Positions 1-8,655 of a DNA stretch of 64,000 nucleotides are shown piece after piece; the first letter of the stretch is position 1; every line of letters starts with the position of its first letter. The position numbers and the translations under genes are program-made. The notes below the pieces were generated by a model. It was not told the origin of the DNA and did no database searches. It worked only from the letters and a program-made list of their open reading frames with translations. The DNA is from JBFMFR01 sp040752025. Lineage in GTDB: Bacteria > Chloroflexota > Anaerolineae > Anaerolineales > UBA4823. Where the stretch lies: contig JBFMFR010000017.1 in assembly GCA_040752025.1 (NCBI GenBank), forward strand, positions 39,438 to 103,437, written 5' to 3'.

Positions 1-223
1 TGTGCCCCAGGGCGGTGATCTCCTGCCCATCCAGCCAGATCTGCCCGCTGGCGACTTTGGTGAGCAAATTCAAACAGCGCAGCAGCGTACTCTTGCCGGT
101 GCCGCTGGGGCCGATGATCACAATCGTATCGCCCTCGTTCACGGAGAGATCGATGTCTTTGAAAATGACATTTTCGCCATAAATCTTGGTCAGGCCTTTG
201 GCCTGTAAAATCGGGGTACTCAC
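1..223 (-). CDS. Amino-acid ABC transporter ATP-binding protein (partial, 3' end outside window)
   Basis: Only the first 74 codons are present; the gene runs off the left edge. Translation from the GTG at 223 shows the opening beta strand of an ABC ATPase and a Walker A motif, GPSGTGKST, at about residues 40-48, followed by LLRCLNLL. This matches the GlnQ/HisP class of polar amino-acid importers. The ATPase powers uptake on the cytoplasmic side of the membrane. It lies 20 nt after the permease gene and in the same direction, so permease and ATPase are surely co-transcribed. The GTG start is preceded by GGAGAGACATATC. Walker B and the signature motif are outside the window, so the substrate is known only from the neighbours. 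Confidence 0.9.
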   Translation of the reverse strand, partial: MSTPILQAKGLTKIYGENVIFKDIDLSVNEGDTIVIIGPSGTGKSTLLRCLNLLTKVASGQIWLDGQEITALGH

Positions 224-243
224 GATATGTCTCTCCAATAAGG

Positions 244-885
244 TTACGGGTTTGCCGGGATGCGAGTGCGCTGGTCGAGAACGTCCAGCAGGCGGTTGGT
301 GGTGAAGACCAGGATGAAGTAGATCAGGGCGGCCGTGCCGAAGGCCAGGAATGGCTGCTGGGTGGTGGCGCTCAATTGCTGGGCGCGGCGCAGGATTTCC
401 GCAACGCCCAGGGCATACACCAGCGAAGAGTCTTTCAAGACAATCGAGGCCTCGTTAGACCAGGGTGGGATCGCCAGGCGCAGCGCCTGAGGCAGGATCA
501 CGTAGCGGATGGCCTGCATGCGGCTCATCCCAATGGCACGGGCCGCCATCATCTGCCCGCCGCTCACCGAAAGCAGCGCGCCGCGCAAGATCTCCATCTG
601 GTAGGCGCTGCTGATAACGCCCAGTGAAAGCGACCCCGCCCAAAAGGGCGACAAATTGATCGAGCCAGAAATGACGAAGTATAGAATGAATAATAGCACT
701 AACGGCGGCACGCCGCGCATCACGGTGCTGTAGGCAACCATCAGCCCCCGCAGCAGGCGGCCACCATAGACGTGCATCAGCGCGAACGTCAGGCCCAGGA
801 CCAGTCCCATCGGCAGCGCCACCAGCGTAACCGCCACCGTAACGGCCGTACCGGTCAGTATGTATGTGACAAAATTGGTGAGCAT
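244..885 (-). CDS. Polar amino-acid ABC transporter permease (HisM/GlnP family)
   Basis: A 213-residue integral membrane protein with about five hydrophobic segments. The binding-protein-dependent transport signature (EAA loop) is at about residues 110-140 (GQMMAARAIGMS followed by ILPQALRLAIPP), which docks onto the ATPase. Length and motif fit the His/Glu/Gln/Arg permease family, which usually works as a homodimer when, as here, only one permease gene is present. It sits between the binding-protein gene (95 nt upstream, separated by a hairpin) and the ATPase gene (20 nt downstream). The exact amino acid transported cannot be read from the sequence. Confidence 0.93.
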   Translation of the reverse strand: MLTNFVTYILTGTAVTVAVTLVALPMGLVLGLTFALMHVYGGRLLRGLMVAYSTVMRGVPPLVLLFILYFVISGSINLSPFWAGSLSLGVISSAYQMEILRGALLSVSGGQMMAARAIGMSRMQAIRYVILPQALRLAIPPWSNEASIVLKDSSLVYALGVAEILRRAQQLSATTQQPFLAFGTAALIYFILVFTTNRLLDVLDQRTRIPANP

Positions 886-909
886 TTGTAGTTACCGGTA
901 AATATGGGA

Positions 910-958
910 AAAGGAGAACGGCGCTTTGTGAGCAGTATTGGGTTTGCCGTTCTCCTTT
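910..958 (-). other. Intercistronic hairpin between binding protein and permease genes
   Basis: Perfect 13-bp inverted repeat: 910-922 (AAAGGAGAACGGC) pairs with 946-958 across a 23-nt loop. It lies in the only sizeable gap of this three-gene operon and has no U-tract long enough for an efficient terminator. Hairpins here commonly stabilise the upstream message or partly stop transcription, so that more binding protein than permease is made. That role is inference. Confidence 0.6.
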
Positions 959-980
959 CCTCGCTTAGCCTGGATTGGCG

Positions 981-1778
981 CTATTGGCCCAAGAAGTGCT
1001 TGACGGCCAGTTGGTCGATGAAGCCTTCCGCCTGAAGCTTCTGGATGATTTCGTTCATCGCCGCGGCCAGTTCTTTATCGTCGTTCGGGATGACGATGTT
1101 CATCGGCCCGCTGGAGAGCACAGCGTGGTAGGTGATCTTCAAGCCGCCCACCTGCTTGGCCAGGGCCTGAGCTGGCACGTAATCCATCATCACCACATCG
1201 ATGCGCCCAGACTTGAGGTCCAGAGCAGCCTGGTCGGCGCGGTCGTAGCGGAACAGGTTGCTTTCTGCCAGCTTGCCGGTATCCACCAGGTTCTCAGTTA
1301 GCCAGCTATCCTGGGTAGTGCCGGTCTGCACACCCACTTTGTACTGCGACACATCTTCCGGCTGGTTGATCTGCCCGCCGAAGCTTTCTGCCACCATGAA
1401 GCAGTCCTCAGAGGTGTAATAGGCGATGGTGAAGTCGATCTTCTCGTCACGCTCTTCCGAGTAGTTGAAGGCCGAGATCGAGGCGTCGATCTTGCCTTCC
1501 TGTACGGCGGCGATCAGGCTGTCGAAGGGCATATCTACCCACTCCAGCTTGACTCCCATGCGCTTGGCGATCTCGTTCATCAGGTCAATATCGAAACCGA
1601 CCTTATTCCCGCTGCTGTCCACCGATTCGAACGGCGGGTAGTCTGCAGATGTGCCGACTTTAATCACGCCAGCCTGTTTGATTGCCTCCAGGTGGCTGGC
1701 CGGCTGCTTGGGCCCGCAAGCCGGTAGCATCGTGATCAACGTGACGACCAGCAGCAGAATGAAGAGTTTGTGTTTCAT
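981..1778 (-). CDS. Amino-acid ABC transporter substrate-binding lipoprotein (SBP family 3)
   Basis: A 265-residue protein with a lipoprotein signal (hydrophobic stretch, then LPAC with the lipid-carrying Cys at 21) and a family-3 solute-binding fold. Typical segments are VIKVGTSADYPPFE (about 38-51), the GFDIDLMNEIAKRMG motif, and DASISAFNYSEERDEKIDFT. The fold captures a polar amino acid outside the membrane and delivers it to the permease. It is the first gene of the operon with the permease and ATPase. A good SD-like run (CCTTAGGAGGC) precedes the ATG at 1778. The ligand could be glutamate, glutamine, arginine or cystine-like; sequence alone does not decide. Confidence 0.93.
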   Translation of the reverse strand: MKHKLFILLLVVTLITMLPACGPKQPASHLEAIKQAGVIKVGTSADYPPFESVDSSGNKVGFDIDLMNEIAKRMGVKLEWVDMPFDSLIAAVQEGKIDASISAFNYSEERDEKIDFTIAYYTSEDCFMVAESFGGQINQPEDVSQYKVGVQTGTTQDSWLTENLVDTGKLAESNLFRYDRADQAALDLKSGRIDVVMMDYVPAQALAKQVGGLKITYHAVLSSGPMNIVIPNDDKELAAAMNEIIQKLQAEGFIDQLAVKHFLGQ

Positions 1779-1965
1779 ACTTTCTTATGCCTCCTAAGGG
1801 TTTGGATTGGATTCGTGGTGGATTGCCAGCCGGCGCTCTACGCCGGTCTAGCAGTGCATCCATCTCTTTGACTTTATACCATAATTTTTCAAGTCTCTAG
1901 TGCTTTTTGTCACATCTTTCCCAGATAATTGTTTCCTCGTGTAATACTACCGGGTCCCCCAGGGA

Positions 1966-2003
1966 AAATAAAAAGTTGCCGGAGCCTTTGCAAAGGCTCC
2001 GGC
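1966..2003 (-). terminator. Rho-independent terminator of the secreted beta-sandwich gene
   Basis: A perfect 26-nt palindrome at 1978-2003 (GCCGGAGCCTTTG followed by its complement) is followed, in minus-strand direction, by AACTTTTTATTTT. It lies 20 nt past the stop codon of the 2023-3999 gene and separates that gene from the amino-acid transporter operon. The rest of 1779-1965 is the leader and promoter region of the transporter; a small CCGGCG/CGCCGG hairpin sits near 1831-1847, and no convincing -35/-10 pair was found. Confidence 0.85.
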
Positions 2004-2022
2004 AGCCAGAATGGAACAGCAA

Positions 2023-3999
2023 CTATGGACAGGTCAATGAGACATCATCCACCGTCATCGAGGTGACGCCACCCCAGCCGTTGTTGTACGTGCCCCATTG
2101 CAGGCGGAGCGACCACCCGGCGTAAGGCGTCAGGTCGATCACTACCGGCTCCCACCACTGGTCGTTCTCCCGCTGCCACAACAGCGTATCGATCCAGTTC
2201 CCGAAGATATCCAATACCAGTAAGTACTGCACATCGTTCCAGCCCGTGTCACCACTGATCGAATACTCATAGAATGTAAGTGTATATGGCCCAGCCCCCA
2301 GTGGGATCGAAACCGCCTGGCCGAAATCGGAATAGCTGTAGGTGTTGTGCGAGAGGTAATAGATGCCGCTGCGCATTGAGCGCGCCCCGGTGTGCGAGAG
2401 CAGCGAAGTATAACCGGCTGTATAGGCCGTGGCAGGGGCGTACCAGGCCAGGTTGCTCTCGAAACCGCCGTTGGTGATCAATTCGCAGGTCGGCGGCGGG
2501 ACGATGCCCGTACAGGTATCCAGGTAGGCGTCATCCACGTACATCACCGTGCGGCCATTGAAACCATCGTTATAAACGCCGAACACAATCCGGATGGTTT
2601 GTCCAGCGAAAGCAGTCAGGTCGTACTGCCGGTTGATCCATTTGTGGTTCTGGCTGGCCTGCTCCCACAACAGGTAATGGTAGTTGTTCCAGGCATCGAT
2701 CACGTAGATGTACTGGGCGTCTGCCCCATTGGGCGCCTGCAGCTTATCCCCACCCATTTCGCTCAGCGCGGTTAGCGAGGGCGTCCAGGGTTCCTCGGTT
2801 TGCGGGTAGAGCCAAACATTCATGCGAGCATATGTGCTTAGGGCCGGGATCGCCACTGTCTGGTAGACATTCGAAAAACTCGACACGTTGTGAGTGGATT
2901 CGAGTGGGATACCCGCACGCATCGCATACCACCCGCTGTGAGCATAACTGGAAGTGTACTGAGCCGGGTATGCAGATGGAGCGCTGACCCAGCCGGTTCC
3001 CACGCTTTCGAAATTAGGATTGACAAATTGCTGGCTGCAACTCGGGATCATAAGTGGCGCGTCGCAAATCGCCAGACCAACGTCATCGACGTACATCGCC
3101 GTGACGCCATCAACGCCATCGCTGTAAACGCCAATTTCGATCTTGATACTTGAGCCAGCCCATTTGGATAGGTCGAACAAGCGCTTTTGCCACACCCGGT
3201 CATCCCGGCGGTTCCAATTGATAATCTCCAGGATGGCATCAGTGCTATCCAAGACCATGATGTACTGGGCATCGAAGGTAGTAATCGAGGTGGTACCATT
3301 GAGCTTATCGGCGGGTGCGGGCGCTTTGAACTTTTCGCCAACCGGCATCGAAGGCAACTGCCCATTGGGGACCTCGCTGGTCATGGTATAGACCCATACA
3401 CGCAAATTCACCCAATTGGCTGCGGCCGGGATATTGATTAACGGTGTGCGCACATAAGAGTAGCCCCAGACATCCGGGCCAACGGTGAGGCCAGTCTTGG
3501 CCGACCAGGCATCCTTATGACTGAAACCATTGACATAAGATGCGCCGCCGCCTAACGCCCACCAGCCGCCCGCCTCAAAGCCAATATCCCCGATCCCCTG
3601 CACACAGGCCATCGAGCTGGTGAAATCCTGGTCAGTCATGTCCCCAGCCATATTCAATTCCAACACTGCCGGCTCAAACACGTATTCATCCTTGATGACG
3701 GTGATCGAATTCAGGCCAGCTCTCACCCGCATGGCATAATCGCCATTGGCATCTGTGGTAGTGGTGTTGCCATCCTTGTCGGTCACCGTGGCCCCGGGGA
3801 GCGGGTTGCTGTTCGAGTCTAGCACCCGGCCCGACACCTGGTAGGGGCCCATCGGAACGACCACCATTGGCACATACACCTGACTGGCAAATTCAGGGGC
3901 TTTGTCCTGTGGTTGCACCGAAGCAGCCACGTTGAAGGACGAAGAAAAGGTAGTCAGGAGCACTGCAACAACCATTAGAATACGAAAGTTTTTTTTCAT
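2023..3999 (-). CDS. Secreted modular beta-sandwich protein with carboxypeptidase-regulatory-like domain
   Basis: A 658-residue exported protein of unknown exact function. The start at 3999 is chosen because GGAGAG lies 7 nt upstream; an upstream in-frame ATG at 4014 would overlap that site. Residues 1-28 form a signal peptide. A carboxypeptidase-regulatory/CNA-B-like domain follows (about 55-125, with SGRVLDSNSNPLPGATV and DANGDYAMRV). Three tandem modules of about 150-175 residues come next, each opening with a Cys and a GFE or FES motif and closing with MYVDD or MTVDD and a Cys. The repeated organisation suggests carbohydrate- or surface-binding jelly-roll domains. No catalytic motif was recognised. 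It is monocistronic with its own terminator. Confidence 0.85.
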   Translation of the reverse strand: MKKNFRILMVVAVLLTTFSSSFNVAASVQPQDKAPEFASQVYVPMVVVPMGPYQVSGRVLDSNSNPLPGATVTDKDGNTTTTDANGDYAMRVRAGLNSITVIKDEYVFEPAVLELNMAGDMTDQDFTSSMACVQGIGDIGFEAGGWWALGGGASYVNGFSHKDAWSAKTGLTVGPDVWGYSYVRTPLINIPAAANWVNLRVWVYTMTSEVPNGQLPSMPVGEKFKAPAPADKLNGTTSITTFDAQYIMVLDSTDAILEIINWNRRDDRVWQKRLFDLSKWAGSSIKIEIGVYSDGVDGVTAMYVDDVGLAICDAPLMIPSCSQQFVNPNFESVGTGWVSAPSAYPAQYTSSYAHSGWYAMRAGIPLESTHNVSSFSNVYQTVAIPALSTYARMNVWLYPQTEEPWTPSLTALSEMGGDKLQAPNGADAQYIYVIDAWNNYHYLLWEQASQNHKWINRQYDLTAFAGQTIRIVFGVYNDGFNGRTVMYVDDAYLDTCTGIVPPPTCELITNGGFESNLAWYAPATAYTAGYTSLLSHTGARSMRSGIYYLSHNTYSYSDFGQAVSIPLGAGPYTLTFYEYSISGDTGWNDVQYLLVLDIFGNWIDTLLWQRENDQWWEPVVIDLTPYAGWSLRLQWGTYNNGWGGVTSMTVDDVSLTCP

Positions 4000-4152
4000 G
4001 CGCTTTCTCTCCATACTTGAAAAGTGCGTAAACTATGTTCCAGAGGTGGTTGCGCTTGCCTGTGAAAAACAAGTCCCACCCACTTTTATTTTAGATACCT
4101 CGTCTTCTTTTTGGCGTAAAACTACGATAAATTCGAAATAACAACACCCTTA

Positions 4153-4194
4153 CAAAAAATCGCCTGGCGAGCGTTACCTAGTTCGCCGGGCGAT
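4153..4194 (-). terminator. Terminator after the four-TM membrane protein
   Basis: Twelve-pair stem with one G-T wobble: 4159-4170 pairs with 4183-4194, followed on the minus strand by a run of six T. A second small hairpin (AGCTGCCA-CC-TGGCAGCT, about 4203-4220) overlaps the stop codon. The remainder of 4000-4152 is the AT-rich leader and promoter region of the secreted protein gene; I saw no clear promoter hexamers. Confidence 0.8.
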
Positions 4195-4217
4195 GATGAA
4201 AAGCTGCCACCTGGCAG

Positions 4218-4607
4218 CTAAGCCGAGCGCAAGAAACGAGCGATCGCCAGCGTGACTGGCAGCATGAAAATCCCCACCCCGAAAGCGATCAACCCCACCA
4301 GACCAGAATCGCGTACACCCTGCGACCAATCCATGCTCCCCGGTGCACGGTTGATCAAGACACCGATCAGCGATACCTCGAATGCCACGAAGCCTAGCAG
4401 CAGCGCCGCCAGCAGAATCGCCAGCCACTGGCGGCGATACCAGGCGTAGCGGTAAATCAACACGCCGCCGCCCAGCAGCGGCAACAGCGCTGCAAAGAAG
4501 AATAACCCACAACGCCCGGCTGTATCGAACCCGGCCAACAGCCCATAGATCAACCAGAACAACAGGAATACGCCCAGCGGTATGAGAGTTCGTCTGGAAA
4601 TTTTCAT
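4218..4607 (-). CDS. Small four-helix membrane protein, function unknown
   Basis: A 129-residue hydrophobic protein with about four transmembrane segments: roughly residues 7-27, 35-52, 61-84 and 100-124. Basic residues between the first segments (YRYAWYRRQW) would face the cytoplasm. No family was recognised. It starts 6 nt after the stop codon of the M20 peptidase gene on the same strand, so the two are probably co-transcribed and end at the terminator at 4153-4194. Confidence 0.75.
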   Translation of the reverse strand: MKISRRTLIPLGVFLLFWLIYGLLAGFDTAGRCGLFFFAALLPLLGGGVLIYRYAWYRRQWLAILLAALLLGFVAFEVSLIGVLINRAPGSMDWSQGVRDSGLVGLIAFGVGIFMLPVTLAIARFLRSA

Positions 4608-4613
4608 CTCACA

Positions 4614-5966
4614 TCACTCTGATGCGCAACAAAATTCGCTGACCACTTCCCACAGTGCGGGTAAACCAGTACGGATCGCGGACAATGGCAAGCGTTCATC
4701 GTGGCCGTGTGCCAGTTTGGCAATTGAAAAGTCCTGAGGCATTACCCCGGGTGTAAATCCATATACGGTGATGCCGGCTTTCTGGTACTCGCAGGCATCG
4801 GTCGCGCCCGGCATCAACATTGGCACCACAACGCCCTGCGGATCCATCCGCCGGGTGGCTTGCTCCAACAAACGATACAGAGGTGTATCCATCGAGAAAG
4901 ATGCTCCCGAGGAAGTGATCAGCGGTTCAAGCTCCAACTTATCCCCGGTGATGGCGCGGATTTCGCGCATGGCATCCTGCATAGTCTGGCCCGGCAGCAA
5001 ACGGCAGTCCAGGTCCGCATGGGCCGTAGATGGGATCACGTTGACCTTTGTGCCAGCCTGCAACATCGTCGCACTGACCGAGTTGGTCAACATCGCCCCG
5101 AACAATGATCTGGCTTCAGCCGGCAAGCGCGGCAGCAAGAAACCTGCCAGGCGCGGGCTGCGCATCAGCCCGATCAACGTTCCGAGCGGGAAGCGCATTT
5201 GGCTGGCCATTCCATCCAGCATACGCTTCATCGGAGGCGTTATGTGCACCGGCAAATGACCCGCCCTGCGCAAGCGTTCCAGGCCCTGCGCCAGGTGCAG
5301 CACGGCGTTATCCTCATGGGGCATCGAGCCATGTCCCGGACGCCCCTGTGTGGTAGCGCGCATCCAGCACACGCCTTTCTCCGCCACCTGGATGGGGTAC
5401 AGGCGCACCCCAGCCAGGAAAATTGTCATCGCACCGCCCTCGTTCAGCGCGAATTCAGCGTCGATCAGATCGCGATGCTCTTCCACTAAGAAGCGAGAAC
5501 CGTACTTGAAGCCCGCTTCCTCATCTGCAATCGCAGCAAAGATCAAATCGCGTTTGAGCGGCAGTTTCTGCCGGTAAGCCAGCAAAAAAGTCTGCAAATA
5601 GCGGGCCACATCCCCTTTCATATCGACCGTGCCGCGTCCCCATACACAGCCATCCACCACTTCGCCCCCAAAAGGGTCCCGTGACCAGTACTGGCGCTCG
5701 ACCGGCACCACATCCACGTGCCCGGTGAGCAGCAATGGGCGCTGCGAGCCATCGCCGCGCAGGCGCGCCACCAGGTTGGCTCGCCCCGGTGCAGCTTCTA
5801 AAATCGTATAATCCCCCTCTGGGAAACCTTCCTGATCCAGAATCGACTTGATCACCTGGATGGCAGGCATCTCATTGCCTGGTGGATTGACCGTCTCTGC
5901 CTGAACCAGATGCACCAGGTTGCGGACTGTTTCATCTGTGGCTGCATCCCAATTGATCGTTTGCAT
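4614..5966 (-). CDS. M20 family metallopeptidase (ArgE/DapE/carboxypeptidase G2-like)
   Basis: A 450-residue di-zinc hydrolase that removes an acyl or amino-acid group from an amide. The start at 5966 (MQTINW) has AGGAG 6 nt upstream; an in-frame upstream ATG exists but lacks such a site. Conserved elements are TGHVDVVPV (metal His 83 and Asp 85), GRGTVDMKG (bridging Asp 115), ADEEAG (catalytic Glu 149 and metal Glu 150) and a C-terminal HGHDERL with the last metal His. There is no signal peptide, so it acts in the cytoplasm. Length fits the ArgE/DapE/ACY1/CPG2 group. It could be a dipeptidase or an amidohydrolase; the sequence does not settle this. Confidence 0.9.
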   Translation of the reverse strand: MQTINWDAATDETVRNLVHLVQAETVNPPGNEMPAIQVIKSILDQEGFPEGDYTILEAAPGRANLVARLRGDGSQRPLLLTGHVDVVPVERQYWSRDPFGGEVVDGCVWGRGTVDMKGDVARYLQTFLLAYRQKLPLKRDLIFAAIADEEAGFKYGSRFLVEEHRDLIDAEFALNEGGAMTIFLAGVRLYPIQVAEKGVCWMRATTQGRPGHGSMPHEDNAVLHLAQGLERLRRAGHLPVHITPPMKRMLDGMASQMRFPLGTLIGLMRSPRLAGFLLPRLPAEARSLFGAMLTNSVSATMLQAGTKVNVIPSTAHADLDCRLLPGQTMQDAMREIRAITGDKLELEPLITSSGASFSMDTPLYRLLEQATRRMDPQGVVVPMLMPGATDACEYQKAGITVYGFTPGVMPQDFSIAKLAHGHDERLPLSAIRTGLPALWEVVSEFCCASE

Positions 5967-6020
5967 GCATGGCTCCTGTGTAAAAGAAAGATAAAATCGT
6001 TTTTTCGTCAACTTGCAGAT

Positions 6021-6026
6021 TATAAT
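6021..6026 (+). promoter_or_regulatory. Possible -10 box of the histidine kinase gene
   Basis: A TATAAT hexamer lies 42 nt before the kinase start in the 100-nt gap between divergent genes. No good -35 stands 16-18 nt upstream, so this is tentative. A TTGACG on the opposite strand (complement of 6005-6010) may belong to the M20 gene but also lacks a well-placed partner. Confidence 0.35.
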
Positions 6027-6067
6027 AGAGAAGTAGTGCCCAAGCGTACCCAACAGGGATACAAATT

Positions 6068-7804
6068 GTGACTGGAAACCCGTTGATCATTTTCTCGCTT
6101 TTACTTGCGGCGACCGGCATTTCGATTATTGCCGCGTTTTTTGCGTGGACGCGTCGGGGTATGCCCGGCGCCAGCGCCTTCTTGCTGCTGAATTTAGCGA
6201 TCATTGTGTGGACCCTGACCAGCGCCCTGGAAAAAATCCCTGCCGACATCTCTACCCGCATCATGATTTCTAAGTTCCAATACCTGGGCATCACCAGCGT
6301 TGGTCCCCTGTGGCTGCTCTTCTGCCTCTCCTACACCCAGCAAGAGCATCGTTTGGGCCGCACCGCTAAGCTGGCTCTATGGGCCATCCCAATCATTACC
6401 TGCGTTCTGGTTGCCATCAACGAACACCATGGCCTGATCTGGCCACAGGTGCTGGCAGTTTCGAATGTACCTGGCTCACCCCTGGTTTATGAACATGGAG
6501 CCTGGTTCTGGGTTTCGACCGCCTATTTATACATTTTGTTATTGGCCGGCTCCATCTTGCTCGTCCGGGCTTTTGTGCGTTACCCACAGATTTACAAGCG
6601 CCAGTCTGCGATCATTCTGGTCGGCGCGGCGATCCCCTGGATCGGCAACGTGATCTACCTGCTCGGGCTCAGCCCTGTTCATGGCCTGGACCTGACGCCA
6701 ATTGGCTTTACTCTGTCGGGTATGATCATCGCCTGGGGCATTTTCCGCCTGAAGCTTTTCGACCTGGGGCCCATTGCGCGTACCGCCATCGTCGAAATGA
6801 TGATCGATGGCATCATCGTCTTTGATGCAGGCGGCCAGATCATCGATATCAATCCCAAGGCCAAAGAGATGCTGGACCTACCCCAGGGCCTGCCCCTGGA
6901 ACACAGCGAGCAGGCTCTCGTCCAGAGATGGCCAGATTTGGTAGAGCACTATCGCGATGTTCCACAGATCCAGACCGAAATCCACCTGAATAGCTCCATC
7001 CAGCGCGATCTTGAGATGCGTATAACCTCTTTACAGGATCAGCGCGGGGGTTTCCTGGGCCGGCTGGTCATGTTGCGCGACATCACCGACCAAAAGCAGT
7101 TGGAGAAACTACGCGATATCCTCACTCAGACCATCGTACACGATCTTCGCAATCCACTGACTGTCATCTCGACTTCATTGGAAATCCTGAGGACGCCATC
7201 TTTGGATGGAGATAGCCTCTCAGAAGAACAAGATCAGGTGCTGGAGATCGCCAGTGTAAACGTTCAGCGCATGTCCGACCTGATCAGTTCGATCCTGGAC
7301 ATCAGCCGCATGGAACAGGGCAGCATGCCTGTGCGGCGCGCTCCCTTTGCATTGGCCATCCTGGCAACGAACGCCATCGACCTGCAATCGTTACTGGCCG
7401 ATTCGAAAAATCTGCGGCTGGAAAACAATGTCTCAAGAGACCTTCCGCAAGCGCTCGGCGATGCCGCTTTGATCCAACGTGTCCTGCAGAACCTGCTCGA
7501 CAACGCCGTCAAATTCACCCCTGATGGCGGCACTGTCCAGGTCAATGCCAGTTATCAGCCCGAAGAACACCAGATCGTCGTGGAAATTTGCGATACCGGG
7601 CTAGGCATTCCTACCGAGTTACAGCCGCGCCTGTTCCAGAAATTCGTCGCCGGCACCCACAGCCGCAGCGGGAGTGGACTGGGCCTGGCTTTTTGCCGGC
7701 TGGCAGTCGAAGCGCATGGGGGAAGTATTTGGATCGAAAGCGAAAACAACTCAGGAACGAAGTTCGTTTTCACGCTACCCGCGGTTGTTTTGGAGCCAGC
7801 CTGA
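6068..7804 (+). CDS. Membrane histidine kinase (7TM sensor, PAS-like, HisKA, HATPase_c)
   Basis: A 578-residue sensor kinase. Residues 1-230 hold about seven hydrophobic helices of the 7TM histidine-kinase sensor type. A PAS-like segment follows (about 240-345, with DGIIVFDAGGQIIDIN). The dimerisation domain carries the phospho-acceptor His 358 in IVHDLRNPL. The ATPase domain shows the N box (QNLLDNAVKF, 474-483), G1 (DTGLGIP, 509-515) and G2 (GSGLGLA, 535-541). Start is the GTG at 6068, behind a weak AGGGAT. No response regulator lies beside it; the only receiver domain in the window is at 62745-63797. It runs convergently into the 7810 transporter gene with 5 nt between stops and no visible terminator. 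Confidence 0.92.
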   Translation: MTGNPLIIFSLLLAATGISIIAAFFAWTRRGMPGASAFLLLNLAIIVWTLTSALEKIPADISTRIMISKFQYLGITSVGPLWLLFCLSYTQQEHRLGRTAKLALWAIPIITCVLVAINEHHGLIWPQVLAVSNVPGSPLVYEHGAWFWVSTAYLYILLLAGSILLVRAFVRYPQIYKRQSAIILVGAAIPWIGNVIYLLGLSPVHGLDLTPIGFTLSGMIIAWGIFRLKLFDLGPIARTAIVEMMIDGIIVFDAGGQIIDINPKAKEMLDLPQGLPLEHSEQALVQRWPDLVEHYRDVPQIQTEIHLNSSIQRDLEMRITSLQDQRGGFLGRLVMLRDITDQKQLEKLRDILTQTIVHDLRNPLTVISTSLEILRTPSLDGDSLSEEQDQVLEIASVNVQRMSDLISSILDISRMEQGSMPVRRAPFALAILATNAIDLQSLLADSKNLRLENNVSRDLPQALGDAALIQRVLQNLLDNAVKFTPDGGTVQVNASYQPEEHQIVVEICDTGLGIPTELQPRLFQKFVAGTHSRSGSGLGLAFCRLAVEAHGGSIWIESENNSGTKFVFTLPAVVLEPA

Positions 7805-7809
7805 TCGAT

Positions 7810-8655
7810 TCAATCGCTCACCGCGCCGAATAAAAGACAATCCAGCAGATAGCGCTGCAAAACCAGAAAGATCAGCACCACCGGAGCGCTCATCATGATC
7901 GCCAGGGCCGATAGATTGCTCCAGGAAACCAGCGCCGATCCCAGCGCTCCCGATATGGCCATCGCCAGGGTGACGTTGGTGCTGCGTTCAACGAACAACC
8001 ACCCCATTGCAAATTCCGAGTAACCGATCAGGAAAGCAATCAACGCGGCAACTGCGATCGAGGGCAAGGCAATCGGCAAAGAAACGCTCCAGAAGCTGGC
8101 CAGCGGTGAGGCGCCATCTAAGAAAGCAGCTTCTTCCAATTCCTTGGGCACTGCCTGGAAAGCCACGCGCATGTTCCAGATGCAAAACGGCATGGCAAAA
8201 GCGGTATACACAATCATCAGCCCCAGGAGCGTCGTGCGCAGGCCCAGGATCGTCAGCAGCATGTAAAGCGGCGTCATCAGCGCCACAGGCGGGAGCAGCG
8301 CCCCAACCAGCAACCCGAACAGGCCAGTCTGGCGGCCCGGGAACCGGTAGCGAGCAAAAGCATAGGCCATGCTGGCCCCCAGGCCCACGGAAAACAGAGC
8401 CGCCCCGCCTGAGACGAGCAGGCTGTTCTTCAAAATCCCCAGGAACGGCAAAGACTGAGACGGGCGCTGCCACACCCGCTGGAAAACCTCCAGTGTGGGC
8501 TGCTCAGGCCACAGGCGGAAAGTAGTCGGCCAGCCTTTCACGCCGCCGTCGAAAGCCAGGTACGCCAGGCCCCACACCGGCGCCAGCACGAACAGGGCGA
8601 TCAGCGCCAGCCCAAGCTGATATACGACTTGCTGCCAGGGACGCAACTTACGCAT
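7810..8655 (-). CDS. CUT1 sugar ABC transporter permease (MalG type)
   Basis: A 281-residue permease with six predicted helices and the EAA loop EEAAFLDGASPLASFWSV near residues 180-200. It belongs to the MalG half of carbohydrate-uptake-type-1 importers. It overlaps the end of the preceding glycosyltransferase-MalF fusion gene by 8 nt, so translation is coupled and the two permeases form a heterodimer. No ATPase or binding protein is encoded in this unit. CUT1 systems often share a distant MsmX-like ATPase, but a missing binding protein is less usual. Confidence 0.9.
   Translation of the reverse strand: MRKLRPWQQVVYQLGLALIALFVLAPVWGLAYLAFDGGVKGWPTTFRLWPEQPTLEVFQRVWQRPSQSLPFLGILKNSLLVSGGAALFSVGLGASMAYAFARYRFPGRQTGLFGLLVGALLPPVALMTPLYMLLTILGLRTTLLGLMIVYTAFAMPFCIWNMRVAFQAVPKELEEAAFLDGASPLASFWSVSLPIALPSIAVAALIAFLIGYSEFAMGWLFVERSTNVTLAMAISGALGSALVSWSNLSALAIMMSAPVVLIFLVLQRYLLDCLLFGAVSD

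Noticed and set aside
2101..2130. GCGGAGCGAC run in the secreted protein gene as another palindromic element
   Set aside because: Only the left arm matches and no second arm follows; it is ordinary coding sequence.
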